NCBI RefSeq assembly: GCF_032854445.1
Contig: NC_088302.1
Coordinates: 19,403,338-19,467,337, forward strand
Direction of reading: 5' to 3'
DNA from: Liolophura sinensis
Lineage: Eukaryota; Mollusca; Polyplacophora; Chitonida; Chitonidae
DNA: 64,000 nucleotides
The notes under the pieces are model-generated. The model did not search any database, had not been told where the DNA came from, and worked only from the letters and a program-made list of their open reading frames with translations. Positions within the stretch are counted from its first letter, which is position 1. Every line of letters starts with the position of its first letter. A program made the translations under genes and the position numbers. This document shows, one piece after another, positions 49,580 through 60,165 of this stretch.

Positions 49580-49845
49580 TGCTTCGGGTTTAACGTCGTA
49601 CATGACAATTTTTCTTGACATGTGACGATGAGGAGTCATTAGATGTGTGCATATATTGTGTCTTCTTGTGGCAGTCCATGCCGCCAAAGTGCTGGCACCA
49701 CTGAAGCATCACGCCGAAGACACCAGGCATAACACCCCACAAAGTCACACTGTACTGGCACCGGGCCAACCAACAAGTACCATTTTTGAAGTCTTGGTAT
49801 GACCCGACCCCGGGGTCTCCCGACTTCTCGGACATCGAAACTTAC
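49580..49845 (-). mobile_element. SINE family 2-related element
   Basis: On the minus strand it starts near 'cgggagaccccggggtcggg' and ends with a 3' module 'ttgtcatgtacgacgttaaa' and a (CATA)n-like tail at 49571-49580. The body differs from the 24624 copy, so this is a subfamily or mosaic. The 81-codon minus frame here is SINE sequence. Confidence 0.7.
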
Positions 49846-49855
49846 GCAAATTTTC

Positions 49856-50685
49856 GTTCAATTATGATGATAAATGGTGTCAGGCCTTCGTTTTATGCGT
49901 TGTGTACTCCAAGGCGTGGGTGCGTGAGGTATTAGCGGTAAACCAGACGACTGTCTATCTTCGTGTTATCACGCTAGCCTCACAAAATTTCGACCAGAAA
50001 CCTTTGTATGAATAAATCAGGTGACTGATGCTGAAAACGTCTGACAGGCGCCAGCGTGAAAATTGATTCCTCGACCGTAGATGGGCTACCCATGAACTGG
50101 TCAGTGTGGAACACATAAAGTATGGTAATGCGATTTGGCAGACCCTAGAAGTAACCGGTGAAGTATATGCAAACTGATAAGCACAGTGACCACGCCTAGC
50201 CAATGGTCCAATATCCTTCCGTTAAAGCGTTAATTTGGGTCTCGTGTCAATCTTTGCTGCAGGTCATCCTTGGTTCATGTTACAGCAAGGGGTTTTCCAT
50301 ACCAAGAAGGAGGGGGGGGGGGGGGCGATGCTCGAGGTTGGGGTGCAATGGGTCATGAGGGCGTGGATATAAAGGTGGTTGTCTTCATACTTTATATACT
50401 TTCTAAGTTCATCGGTGTTTTGTGTTAAACGTCGTTTTGACCGTGCGATTATTGACCTGGAACAATTTAGTCGACCTATGGTATACGAATGACTGTTTTC
50501 TCGCATAGATTCAAGTCGTTAGGTTACACGAGAAGTTGGTTCAACTTTAGTCCGACATTGTATAAAATTCGTAAACCATGAAGGGGTGAGCCAAGTCGAT
50601 AATCACAAGATTCCGCGGATAATTTATTTGCAACTGTTTATAAACTGTTTATATATCATGTCGATGCAATAAACATGGATACTTA
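49856..50685. other. Intergenic stretch with a G run
   Basis: Contains a G-rich run near 50310-50325. No gene or element recognised. Confidence 0.4.
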
Positions 50686-50687
50686 TA

Positions 50688-50923
50688 CAGGGTGTCCCAG
50701 AAGTCGCGCACCATCCAGGTTGAGGTTGAAGGCTTGAGCTAAAGAGCGGTGTGTTGCCCCATCTCTTCCAAACATAAAAAACAATTCAACTCTTTCTTGT
50801 ACTGTTAGTTTATTAGCCATAATTAACTCTAAAAGAGAGAAAAAAAATTTTAAATCAGTATTAAATCTGAAACACAGGGAAAAAATGAAAATCAGGATGG
50901 TGCACGACTTCTGGGGCACCCTG
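50688..50923 (-). mobile_element. Mariner-like MITE with complete 29-bp inverted repeats, copy B
   Basis: 236-bp element. The left end CAGGGTGTCCCAGAAGTCGC... and the right end, reverse-complemented, match at 27 of 29 positions; TA flanks both sides (50686-50687, 50924-50925), as in the Tc1/mariner superfamily. On the minus strand an ATG at 50820 opens MANKLTVQERVELFFMFGRD, then GATHRSLAQAFN, the helix-turn-helix start of a transposase; it then jumps to the far terminal repeat. It is an internal-deletion derivative without a DDE/D domain and would need a transposase in trans. Confidence 0.85.
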
Positions 50924-50928
50924 TATAT

Positions 50929-52332
50929 CCCCTAGCCCCGGGCTAAGCGTAATTACCTGTATTTATGACACGGATCGTGAGGGATTCCTGTTCTGGTTCT
51001 TTGACTGGTTTTTTGGACTAAAAAGTTCTCCAAGCTACCTCCGATTCTCCCAGGGCCATGGTGGCAAACAGGAGTCAACGGCGATCTCTTTTGTCGTGAA
51101 AATATGAAGACTATATATTTATTTATTTATTTATTTGATTGGTGTTCTATGCAATACTCAAGAATATTTCACTTACACGACGGCAGCCATTATGGTGGGT
51201 GGAAACCGGGCACAGCCCAGGGGAAACCCACGACCATCCACAGGTTGCTGGTAGACCTTCCCACTTACGGCCGGAGAGGAAGCCAGCATGAGCTGGACTT
51301 GAACTCACAGCGACGGCATTGGTGAGAGACTCCTGGGTCATTACGCAGCGCTAGCGCGCTAACCAACTGAGCCACGGAGGCCCCCACGAAGACTAGACTA
51401 CAGTTAAATGCAACATGTAGTTGTTCAACAGATTTGTTTTGTTGGTCTTTACCTGTTGTTGTGTGAATACTATATGCAGAAATTATTAAAAAGTAATCTT
51501 CATCAGGCCCGATGTTTTTCATTTACTAAACTGTTTACCGATGATCTGTCACCTTTAACTCTGCCCCGCTGATAGTTATGGGCTGTATGCAAATAAGCAT
51601 ATTAAACAGAGATCACCTTTCAAACAACATCGAGTGTGTCACGCCGTTACGTTTACCTCGACAAACAATTTTATTTCATACTGTTTATATCTACAAATAA
51701 AAGAATTTGAGTTTATTTACCTGTTAGGCTTGCTTTTGTGACTCATGTAAAGGTGAACTATCAGAATTTGTTATTTCGCACAGTTTATAGGTATTGCTTC
51801 TGTTTTGATATTTTTGATAGTTCACACTGTCGACAAATCGTTCGAATGCTGCACATTTTCGGGATTTGACCTGATACGAAACAAACTTCAGCGTTATCGG
51901 GTTACACAACGTATAACATTAAACCCTTAAACAGACCATATCTAACAAAGGCTTCAAAGTTATCCATCCACCCTCGCTAGATTTAAAGGAAATTACACTA
52001 TCCAGATGATGGTATATCTTGCCTGGACCGGTATTTTCCTGCCACGCCGACTTCACAACAAAAGGAATAGTTTCAGTTTCGACATAGTAAATTATTCCTG
52101 TTTCGATAGAGATATACCATCTTGAGCATCGGTTGTACATATCTTTGTAGCATTTGATAGATCGTGTGTATTAAGATTTACTGCAAAAACTGAAAAGTTA
52201 TTCTCTCAGACGCCTTAACTCTAAGTTCCTCAAGATTTACAGTGAGTAAAAATTCTCCCGTAAATAAATATGGACAAAAATGCCCGAATCACTCTGCTTT
52301 ACATCGGATTCCGCTTAACCCGGGGCTAGGGG
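50929..52332. mobile_element. 1.4-kb non-autonomous DNA transposon with 8-bp TSD (hAT-like)
   Basis: Terminal inverted repeats CCCCTAGCCCCGGGCTAAGC (50929 on) and, reverse-complemented from 52332, CCCCTAGCCCCGGGTTAAGC match except for one base. Exact 8-bp direct repeats CTGTATAT flank it (50921-50928, 52333-52340). An 8-bp duplication is typical of hAT elements; superfamily assignment is inferred because no transposase is recognised. The internal frames (51724-51909, 51919-52140, minus) match nothing I know. The 8-bp target overlaps the last three bases and TA flank of the MITE at 50688-50923, so it inserted there later. A SINE (51114-51387) sits inside. Confidence 0.82.
51114..51387 (-). mobile_element. 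SINE family 1, full length with 8-bp TSD, inside the 1.4-kb transposon
   Basis: Best-preserved family 1 head: minus strand 'cctccgtggctcagttggtt', 'agcgcgctagcgctgcgtaa', B-box-like GTGAGTTCAAGTCC; then body, decayed stem-loop and (AAAT)n tail. Direct repeats GAAGACTA at 51106-51113 and 51388-51395. It is the youngest layer of a three-level nest. Confidence 0.93.
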
Positions 52333-52569
52333 CTGTATATGTTCGTTGCTTTTGCAATCAAAGCGCAACTGAGATACATATTTGATTATCTACAACTTAT
52401 CAACTTATAAGCATGGTTTATGATTTTGATGCCGATCACTCTTTGGCCTAGAACATGTCTTGCGTCTTTCCATCATCACTGAAACTATTGACTCCTTCTC
52501 TTTGCATAAATCCATCTTTATTTCTTGCTTTGTACGAAAGTACAAAGAACAAGGTACAAAGCTGTAGTG

Positions 52570-52760
52570 CAAGAGGGCGTGAAATTTGCTACTTTTAAAG
52601 CATTTTCATGAGCAGTTAGAATAAAACTCTGACTGAGGTAAATTTTCAAGAGACCGTATTTCACCGGTTACGTGTGACGATTTGCCAGTTATCACACTGT
52701 CGTCGCTGATCTGGTCTTAATCTCTAAGTCGTACGTCTTTAGTTATACTGTATTCCTCCA
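52570..52760 (+). repeat. Family D dispersed repeat, copy 5
   Basis: 'ggcgtgaaatttgctac', 'cattttcatgagcagttaga', 'ctgactgaggtaaattttca', 'ccggttacgtgtgacgattt', 'cactgtcgtcgctgatctgg'. One of the best copies. Confidence 0.75.
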
Positions 52761-52917
52761 TAAACCAGAATTCTGCTGGTGGACGAAGCACCCCGAGGCC
52801 TAGTCCCTTTGCATTGTTTTAATATGACTGTATGTTAAATATGAATAAGAACACAGTACTTTTGAGTAATTCTAGACCAGTGACGTCTGAAAAATTGCAG
52901 TTAAATTCACTGCACAT

Positions 52918-53150
52918 ATTTTTTTAGCTAATTATACTTAAACCGTGCATGGTGCTAGGGGGGGGGGGGCGTGTAATTTACTACCAGTTCAGCATTTTCA
53001 TGAACAGTTAAAACCCTGAATGAGGTAAATTGACAAGACGCCGTGTTTAACCGTCCACATGTGACCATTTGCCAGATATCATACTGTTGTAGCTGATCTG
53101 CTCTTAGTCTCTATGCTGTACGTCTTTAATTATATTATATACTCTCTTAG
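52918..53150 (+). repeat. Family D dispersed repeat, copy 6
   Basis: Longer copy about 400 bp downstream of copy 5 in the same orientation: 'ttagctaattatacttaaac', a run of ten G, 'cgtgtaatttactacc', 'gaggtaaattgacaagacgc', 'cacatgtgaccatttgccag', 'gctgtacgtctttaattata'. Confidence 0.75.
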
Positions 53151-53350
53151 TTCTTTGGTAACTTGTGTTGAACGTTGTTTTGGAAATTAGCCTTGCTATT
53201 ATTGACCTGGAACGTCCAGTTTTGTTGACGGCTGATACACGAATGGCGCCAAGATTTGGTACAAAGTACTTCACAATGCACACATGTCAAATCAAGACGT
53301 TTGGATATGCGATGATAGAAGGTTTTTGTCTGTCAGCAACCTGTGCAACC

Positions 53351-53550
53351 ATCCACCATAATGTTAGTTGCCGTCGTATCAATCAAAAAACGTCTCCGGC
53401 CGTAACTGGGAAGGTCTGTCAGCAGCCTACGGATTGTCGTGGGTTTCTCCCGGGCTCTGCCCGGTTTCCTCCCGCCATAATGTTGGCCGCCGTCGTATAA
53501 GTGAAATATTCTTGATTACGGCGTAAAACACCAATCAAATAAATAAATCA
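53351..53550 (+). mobile_element. SINE family 1, body and 3' end with internal rearrangement
   Basis: A short 'ccataatgttagttgccg' piece, then 'gtctccggccgtaactggga' through 'ggatt' and 'gtcgtataagtgaaatattc', 'ttacggcgtaaaacaccaat' and an AAAT tail. The first piece suggests two overlapping insertions. A 111-codon frame ending here is an artefact. Confidence 0.8.
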
Positions 53551-54415
53551 GTCAATCAAAAAACGTCATTCAACCATCATTCAGTTCAATGAAATGAATA
53601 AATATAACGTGAAACGCAAATCACATAAACATGAATACGTGTAATATCTCATGATTTCTCGACAAGGTCTTCTCCTATTTCCCCATCAAGCAGGAGCAAG
53701 ACACAGTCACACGATTGGTGCAAACAAGATTTTATCATCTTGAAAACTATTTTTTAGAAATATGTATTGATACGGATTGATCTCTGATTTCAAAATTTAA
53801 AGCATGGCATTAAATAACTAGCAAATAAATACATTCAAATGCTATGGCGCATTGCCGTCTTGTGTATAAATAGCCTCAGAGAGGAAGACGTGTAGCGTTA
53901 AACGAGAGCATGTAGGGTTGAACCTTAATCAAGGTTTCATCCCTGAGCCAATTTTAAGAAATCCTGTTCCGGAATGGTAAAACCAACACATCTGTGTGTC
54001 ACGACAAAGTCCCCGGGAAGCCGACTAATTGTTCCCTCTGAGCTCCCCTTCCTGTTGGACCAGGGCTTTGAGCTCTGTCTCATCAGTTGATACATCCGGT
54101 GCCTTCGTCCACGGTCAAAGACAGACTAGAGACGCTCCTGATTTGACTTACTGGATTTAAGTTCATCCAACCGTTATAAAACAATTGGCCTGTCCCCGAG
54201 GTGAACCCTGGGTCACAGGCGTTGACCGGAAGCTAGGGCAGATAAACCGCACATTGGGGGAGGTCGGGCCAAATTAAACGCACGTCATATGGTCAACGTG
54301 CCACTGATTACGGCTGTCCATACCAATTCAACACACCCTCCAACAGTACCTGTTTTGGCCTTGTGAGACCCATATGCCAGTCTGCACCATATCAAAAGGC
54401 AACTGCATGGAAAGT
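53551..54415. other. Intergenic stretch, nothing recognised
   Basis: Unique-looking sequence with a moderately GC-rich patch at 54000-54300. No exon or element is supported. Confidence 0.4.
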
Positions 54416-54690
54416 AAAATCAGAGCAGCGACGATTGTCTGGTAGTTGGCAAATGTTCATGTCTAATTGGTGAAATAGACACCAATTTGCCTCAGCACGG
54501 GTTATATTCTGTTCTGTAAATGCATAACTAGTAGCATTTTCACACCATAATGCTGACCGTATTCGTATTAGTGAAATATTCTTGAGTGCAGCTTAATATT
54601 TACAAATTAAACAAATAAAGAAACAGTAGCAAATTGCAGGCCCCTAGCAACACGGTTGAAGCCGGATTACGTAAAAAAAGGGAAGAACTA
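54416..54690 (-). repeat. Family D dispersed repeat, copy 7, split by a SINE fragment
   Basis: 'gtaaaatcagagcagcgacg' to 'ttatattctgttctgtaaat', then a family 1 SINE 3' end, then 'ggcccctagcaacacggttg', which continues the repeat. The SINE therefore inserted into this copy. Confidence 0.65.
54540..54621 (+). mobile_element. SINE family 1, 3' end
   Basis: 'cacaccataatgctgaccgt', 'tagtgaaatattcttgagtg', degraded tail 'aaattaaacaaataaag'. Inserted in the family D copy. Confidence 0.7.
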
Positions 54691-56396
54691 GTGATGTTAA
54701 CAGAAGAATATTACATGTCACTGGTCTAGAATTGCTCAATATCCAGTGACTTCATCACATTTAATACACAAACACGTTAAAACAATGCAAACTATGGGGA
54801 TGCTTAGTTCACCAGCAAAATCCCGGTTAATGCAGATACAAAATATAGCCTTCCAAACTGTTTTAGTTTACATTACCTTGCACGTTCACATACTATAATA
54901 TCTCTACGCTTTACATATCTTTTAGGTCAAGGGTCTGATAATCGCAGCTAGCCAGCACTTTACCGATTTGAGCTACCTTGGGTCGTCTTGTTTCCTTCAT
55001 ATTTACCAATTATTACTGCATTAAAGTAAGCTTAATCAATATTATTTAATATCCTCTAGAAAATAATACAGGGATGTACTTTTGTTAATTTCTTTTACTT
55101 TATTGCTTTATCTGGAGGGAAACACCACTCTTGGCCAGGTACTTGACAAACACCCTAACCTAAAGCCACATCCGAGTAAGCAAGAACTGGATTCGTACAC
55201 GGTACCTCACTAATCAAAATCTGTACGCTGAAAAAAACAAAAGTTTATCATTTAAACATATCTCTGCAACAGATAATAAACGTGCTTAACAAATTAGTGC
55301 CTTTCAGTAAATATCGGACTCGTACCTGTACTATTTAGAACGTTAAAATGATTCCAAAGTTTCAAAAAGCTATAATTTGATCAATTTTACACATTTTAGG
55401 AAATTCATAAACTGTTTTGAATGGTAACATTTGCACTTATTATAATGAACGCTTACTTTTAACTTGCTCAAGGTGTGTTTATTTTTCAAATATACGCGTA
55501 TGTTTCATAAATATATTGATTTATTTTATAAATACATGCAGTATTTTATAATTGCTCGCTTTTATAGTATAAATGCAATAATTTATGTAGTAAATTGAAT
55601 GGGTTCATTGCTTAAACGGAGTGTTTTAAACTTTTCAATGTGTATGATCAACATCAAAAAGCGATCTTATTATCAATTGTTGGATAAACATGTATAAGTG
55701 TTCAACTATTAAACAAAGAGATGTTTAAATGTTAAACATTTGTTTTTTGAGTGTAGGGACTTCTCAGGCCAAAACCATTGGTGCCCTTTGCCAGCCAAAC
55801 AGGACAAACGGATTGGTATGTGTGATTGGTGATAAAAAAATTTCACATCTGCGATGCGATGGTGGTAAGCTTTACGGGTAGAGGAAACAGGAGAGTCTGG
55901 GGTAAACTACCGGCCTTGGACAAACTTTCCAATATACGATATACATTTATACACATATATATGACACTTGTTATTAGACACGAGGTCATCAACGAATGTT
56001 AGACTGTGCTACACATGAAACCAACGTAAAAAATAATGTTAATTTTATCAGTTATTATGTTATCTGCTATAAAATGTTATGGGTTATTACAACTAATTAC
56101 TGTGCCATATTCAACACAATATCTTGCTCGTACCAGGACGTTGAATTAATAGAATAGGTAAGTGGATAACGCACTGCAAGACAAACAAAATCTGGTACAA
56201 TAACATAACGCATCCTAACATCACTTGGACAACAGATTTTCTGTTAAATTTAAGATTGGTTTTGCGAGAGAACATGTTTTAAACTTCACCCAAGCCCTAA
56301 ATTCTCGTGTCTTTTCCCACTGAACAATGTCACTTCATTTTTCGACATCAGCCATGCATAATTTATTTAACGTATTTAACTTCTCAGTTCTTTGAC
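54691..56396. other. AT-rich intergenic stretch with SINE 3 fragments
   Basis: Very AT-rich (notably 55380-55750). Family 3-like pieces occur at about 55110-55205 ('gaactggattcgtacacgg') and 55872-55930 ('gtctggggtaaactaccgg'). No gene seen. Confidence 0.4.
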
Positions 56397-56530
56397 TTAT
56401 TTATTTGATTGAAGTTTTTAACCGGATACTCAAGAATGTAACACTTATATGACGGCAGTCAGCATTATGGTGGGAGGTTACCGGGCAGAACCTGGCAGAA
56501 ACCCAGGGCCTTCCCAAGATTGCAGACAGT
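56397..56530 (-). mobile_element. SINE family 1, diverged 3' half
   Basis: 'tatttatttgattgaagttt', 'ggatactcaagaatgtaaca', 'agcattatggtgggaggtta', 'cagggccttccc'. Minus strand, several indels. Confidence 0.7.
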
Positions 56531-56645
56531 CACTCAGTTATATGTGCAGAAGGTTTTCTTCATAAATATCTGAACACCATGGCAACTCCATGAATCTAAC
56601 AAACTTACAAATAGGATATAAATTTCAATGAATAAATTCCTACAG

Positions 56646-56869
56646 ATATTGTGCACTCAAAGGGTGAAGCTGAACATAATGCATGGCGAAGCGACGATCT
56701 ATCGAGGTGTGCCAAAGTACCAGATAACAAACCCCTCATTGAATTTCAAATTATACAGGCCTTTTTCGATTCCCATGTCGAATACACTAATGTTTTACAA
56801 GAAGTACATGAATGGATCAACTTACAGAGCATATACGTTTTGCGTAGCGTAGACTTGTGCGTGTCGTGA
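56646..56869 (+). other. Candidate exon or coding relic with a coiled helix, unrecognised
   Basis: After an acceptor-like 'aataaattcctacag' (ends 56645), one frame reads DIVHSKGEAEHNAWRSDDLS, later KPLIEFQIIQAFFDSHVEYT and NVLQEVHEWI, ending at TGA 56867-56869. Composition is protein-like and the second half forms an amphipathic helix of the kind found in BAR-domain third helices, but no diagnostic motif confirms this. There is no ATG in frame at the start and no clear donor. It could be an isolated exon of a plus-strand gene, a retrocopy fragment or chance. Confidence 0.25.
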
Positions 56870-57104
56870 AATGCCATCGCATGCAATCCAGTGTTGTGCA
56901 ATGTCCAAGACATTTTGCTGTCCACCAATTGTTTTCTTTATTTTCATCGAGAAAAGTCTCAGTGATGAAATATTTAACGCACTACCTCGCTGGAACGTTA
57001 TAGGCTGGTCCATTTGTATTGTTTTAATGCTATTGTTCGTTAAATGTGATGACAATAAAGTAACTCTAGGACAATGACGTATAATAAATTACAACTAACA
57101 TGAG

Positions 57105-57320
57105 TGTATTTTATCTAATTCTGCTTAATCCATGGTGATAGGGGGCGTGTCATTTGCTACCATTTAAGCATATAATTAAAATACAGTTAGAACGAAACTC
57201 TGAGGTAAATTGAAACGACGCCGTATTTCACCTGTTACGTGTCACAATTTGTCAACTACGCAGTCGTCGCTGCCCTGATTTTACTTTCTATGCTATACGT
57301 CTGTAATTATATACTGAATT
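57105..57320 (+). repeat. Family D dispersed repeat, copy 8
   Basis: 'ctgcttaatccatggtgata', 'gggggcgtgtcatttgctac', 'tgaggtaaattgaaacgacg', 'tttcacctgttacgtgtcac', 'gctatacgtctgtaattata'. Aligns end to end with copy 6. Confidence 0.75.
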
Positions 57321-57849
57321 AAGACACTAGATAGAATATCCCCTTCGCATCCACAGCATCTATATGCTGTATAACGTTTCAATTAAAGGAGTACAGACTA
57401 GTACTTGGTCTGTCCTCCAGTCCTGACTGAACACATCGCTTAAAAGGCTCAAATATTTCCTACATGCAGTATGAAGCCTAACAAGGAATACTTCATTTAC
57501 TTCCTGAGCGTTTCAGTTAAAGGAATACAGAATCGTTTCTGATTGGTTAATGTAAGAGATGGGCAAGTCCACGCCAGACTTACCCTAAGCTGAATTTTAG
57601 GCATGGCAGATTTATATTTAACATTTCAAAGCAAATGATTTCACTATCTACCTGAACTTATGGATAAGCTCATAACAGAAACATAGTTAACAAGTTTTCT
57701 GCTTATACACTTCAAATAACCCATCCAACAGCCAAAATGCACATCCCAGGTCAATTATCGCAAGGCCAATTCCCAAAACAACGCTCAACACAACCATCAT
57801 AGAACTAAGAAAACACATTAAGTATGTGCAACAGTCAACAGTTTGCAAT

Positions 57850-57890
57850 GATGTTGGATAAGATGCAAGGAATGTTCAGGGCAAATGAAT
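57850..57890. repeat. Relative of the 8.7-kb duplicated unit
   Basis: 'gatgttggataagatgcaag', 'gaatgttcagggcaaatgaa' matches the core of the tandem duplication at 8701-8930. Confidence 0.45.
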
Positions 57891-57923
57891 TAAGAGGCCG
57901 AATCACACGTTTTCTTGTGCAAG

Positions 57924-58040
57924 GCCCTGTTCCACATGGCAATTACAGGCTACGTGAATTTTAACTACCATGTCTTTAACATGTGTTGCCATGGAAGTTA
58001 GAATCAACTCTGCCGATATACAATGAATGCGGAACAAGGC
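57924..58040. mobile_element. 117-bp foldback MITE-like element
   Basis: Ends GCCCTGTTCCACA (57924-57936) and TGCGGAACAAGGC (58028-58040) are inverted repeats with two differences; internal 'aactaccatg'/'ccatggaagtt' arms are inverted too, so most of the element can fold. It is related to the hairpin at 22398-22493. Confidence 0.65.
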
Positions 58041-59754
58041 TCAGACTGAGTCAGTGGTGAAGAATAGGCAAGAAATTCCAAGACAATCGTGGAAGCTAGT
58101 GGAAAGTGGACCATTATTCTTCTGAACAGGCAGACACGTGTCCCAGAGGTATCCCGCCAGTGAGACCAAATTGTCACTTGGTAATGTGTATGCGCAGGCT
58201 AAATCTTCCACGAATGACACGTTATGTTCCCTAACCTTACTAGTATCATAATGCAGAGGTGTTCTGCTGACCTACACCTTTTTACGTCCTTCACCTAGGG
58301 GAATGTTTCGAGCTTTGATTCACGACCTCTGTTGACACGCTCATCTTGTTTCAGGCCTTTTCTCTGGAGAACCACCAAGTTAACGAAGACAACGAGTTGT
58401 GGCTCCACAATAGTGTCCATTAATCATCCAGGAGCTACTGTCAAATCGGTCGTGGGATACGACTAACAACAAGCAATAAATTTGGTCTCCGTCACCGTGA
58501 ACCAGAAACAAATTGGACATTTCTATCCCAAGCGTAGACAGATAAAAAGGCGATTAAGTTGGTAATCGCCTGGGTCCTATGTTCTAAACTGTTGTAAATA
58601 CCAGATTTAACTTAAGTCAAGTCTTCAATTAAGTATTTAGCCCAAAAATAATTGCGTAACAGTATATTCATTACAAGAAACAACGGATGAATTAAATATT
58701 ACAAAATAGATAATATTTAATATTCTAGCTGCGTATAGTTATACAACTGACAAACAAAACTTTACACACCATTCCTACATAATCCAGTCTCCTAGGCAGC
58801 GTTTATATATAGTTTCTGCCTTGATCATGACAGTTGGCCGCTCTTTTTAGTCTCCGCAACAGAAATATAACCTGACATCAAATACATGTACCAGCTTTCA
58901 CTTCTTTTCTGTTTGATATGGTTAATGGAACAGACAACAAATACAGCAGATAATCGTTCCTGCTTACATTTATGATAGTAAACATCGGCACAAGTACTTG
59001 AATGAAATCAGCAACCAAGAGTATCCACAACGATGTCCGTAAACATGTACATCATATTAATGTAGTCAGGAAAGAATCTATCAACGCTGAAAAATCCTTA
59101 CCCCCAACCCTTTAAAGTGAAACTCCAAATGAAACATTTGGCTCGGTCATATATGTATGGGAAGATTCATCAGTTGTGTCTCATCGCAAGACCGATTACC
59201 AAAGGTAGTGATATATGTCCCAGCTTTGAATGCTGAACAGTGTATGCTTAAGAACCATGATGTTTCATAAGAATGCACACATGCAATCAAATTTATACAA
59301 TGACGAACTGGCCTCTGGTGTTGAAAACTCCATGGTCCCTAATATTATAACACAGAAAGCACTGTGACGATTGAAAAACACTGAACAATTTGTCAGATCA
59401 CTGCTAACCTGCCGTCATTGCATCCACACCCTTGAATCAATCAGCAAACAAAAATGTAACTATTAAGTAACGGATGGAATCTCTGAATTTTCTCCCCACA
59501 ACCACTCATCCCATAGAAGGCATCCATTATTCAAGAAAACTGCTTATTGCCTATATATGCAAATTAGGCAATGCTGAACTCACAAACAGGCACAGCACTA
59601 GTTCAGATAAATGTGTAATGAAATTGTCAAAGAAGCCTTTCCTTCAATGATGGCAGATGTTATATTTAGTTACACCTGTGGATCTGTTATATACATTACA
59701 AAGAGATTCACCATGGAACAAACCAGCAGATATAAGCCCTGACAAAACGTGACA
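58041..59754. other. Intergenic stretch and probable metaxin 3' UTR flank
   Basis: No repeats with defined ends and no exon. The part near 59.7 kb is likely metaxin 3' UTR or its downstream flank. Confidence 0.35.
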
Positions 59755-59760
59755 TTTAAT
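59755..59760 (-). terminator. Candidate poly(A) signal ATTAAA for the metaxin gene
   Basis: ATTAAA, the commonest variant of AATAAA, on the minus strand about 180 nt 3' of the metaxin stop codon. No better AATAAA was noticed between it and the stop. Sequence match only. Confidence 0.3.
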
Positions 59761-59941
59761 AGCCATAAGTAAAGTATGAGTCCACATGGGTCAACACACA
59801 GATCATCGCTGAAGAAATATTATTACACTTGGTCAGGACTAGGTATTCATTAAAACCCTGCAAAAATACATACTGTAGACTTTGCAATCAACAAATCTCA
59901 GGCAATCCTAACTTATTCAGTCCTAATTAAATAAATTCCTA

Positions 59942-60165
59942 TCATTCGTCATGGTCTTCTGAATCATCATCGAATCCATTCAAAAGTTCACTGTCCTCAT
60001 CCGTGATTTCAATCTGCACCAGGCCGCTGAGTAACGCGTAACCTATCATGGCCGACAGGGCAAACAGTCCCGCTAGAATCATATTCCGCCGACGATGTGG
60101 GAAATCTAAACTCTCCATCTGCTGCTTTTTGGCTTCCGCTTCTTCCTGACGCTTCTTTTCTAGCT
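59942..60165 (-). CDS. Metaxin-1/3-like, last coding exon (membrane anchor and acidic tail)
   Basis: The exon starts AG CTA GAA after acceptor 'gcttatttttcag', completing a Glu codon with the preceding exon (GAA G / AG), and ends with TGA at 59944-59942. It encodes a charged linker (LEKKRQEEAEAKKQQ), a basic cluster (HRRR), one hydrophobic segment MILAGLFALSAMIGYALLSG and an acidic end rich in Asp/Glu. Metaxins are outer mitochondrial membrane partners of the SAM complex that inserts beta-barrel proteins. MTX1 and MTX3 carry this C-terminal anchor whereas MTX2 does not, so this is MTX1/3-type. The GYALLSG segment with flanking RRRN is a strong match to what I know of metaxin-1. An upstream ATG in the same frame (60193) lies in the intron side and is not needed. 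Confidence 0.9.

Noticed and set aside
51300-51387. tRNA gene on the minus strand
   Set aside because: The head of a TSD-flanked SINE, not a free tRNA.
53165-53500. 111-codon plus-strand frame
   Set aside because: Its C-terminal third is SINE family 1 sequence and the rest is unremarkable.
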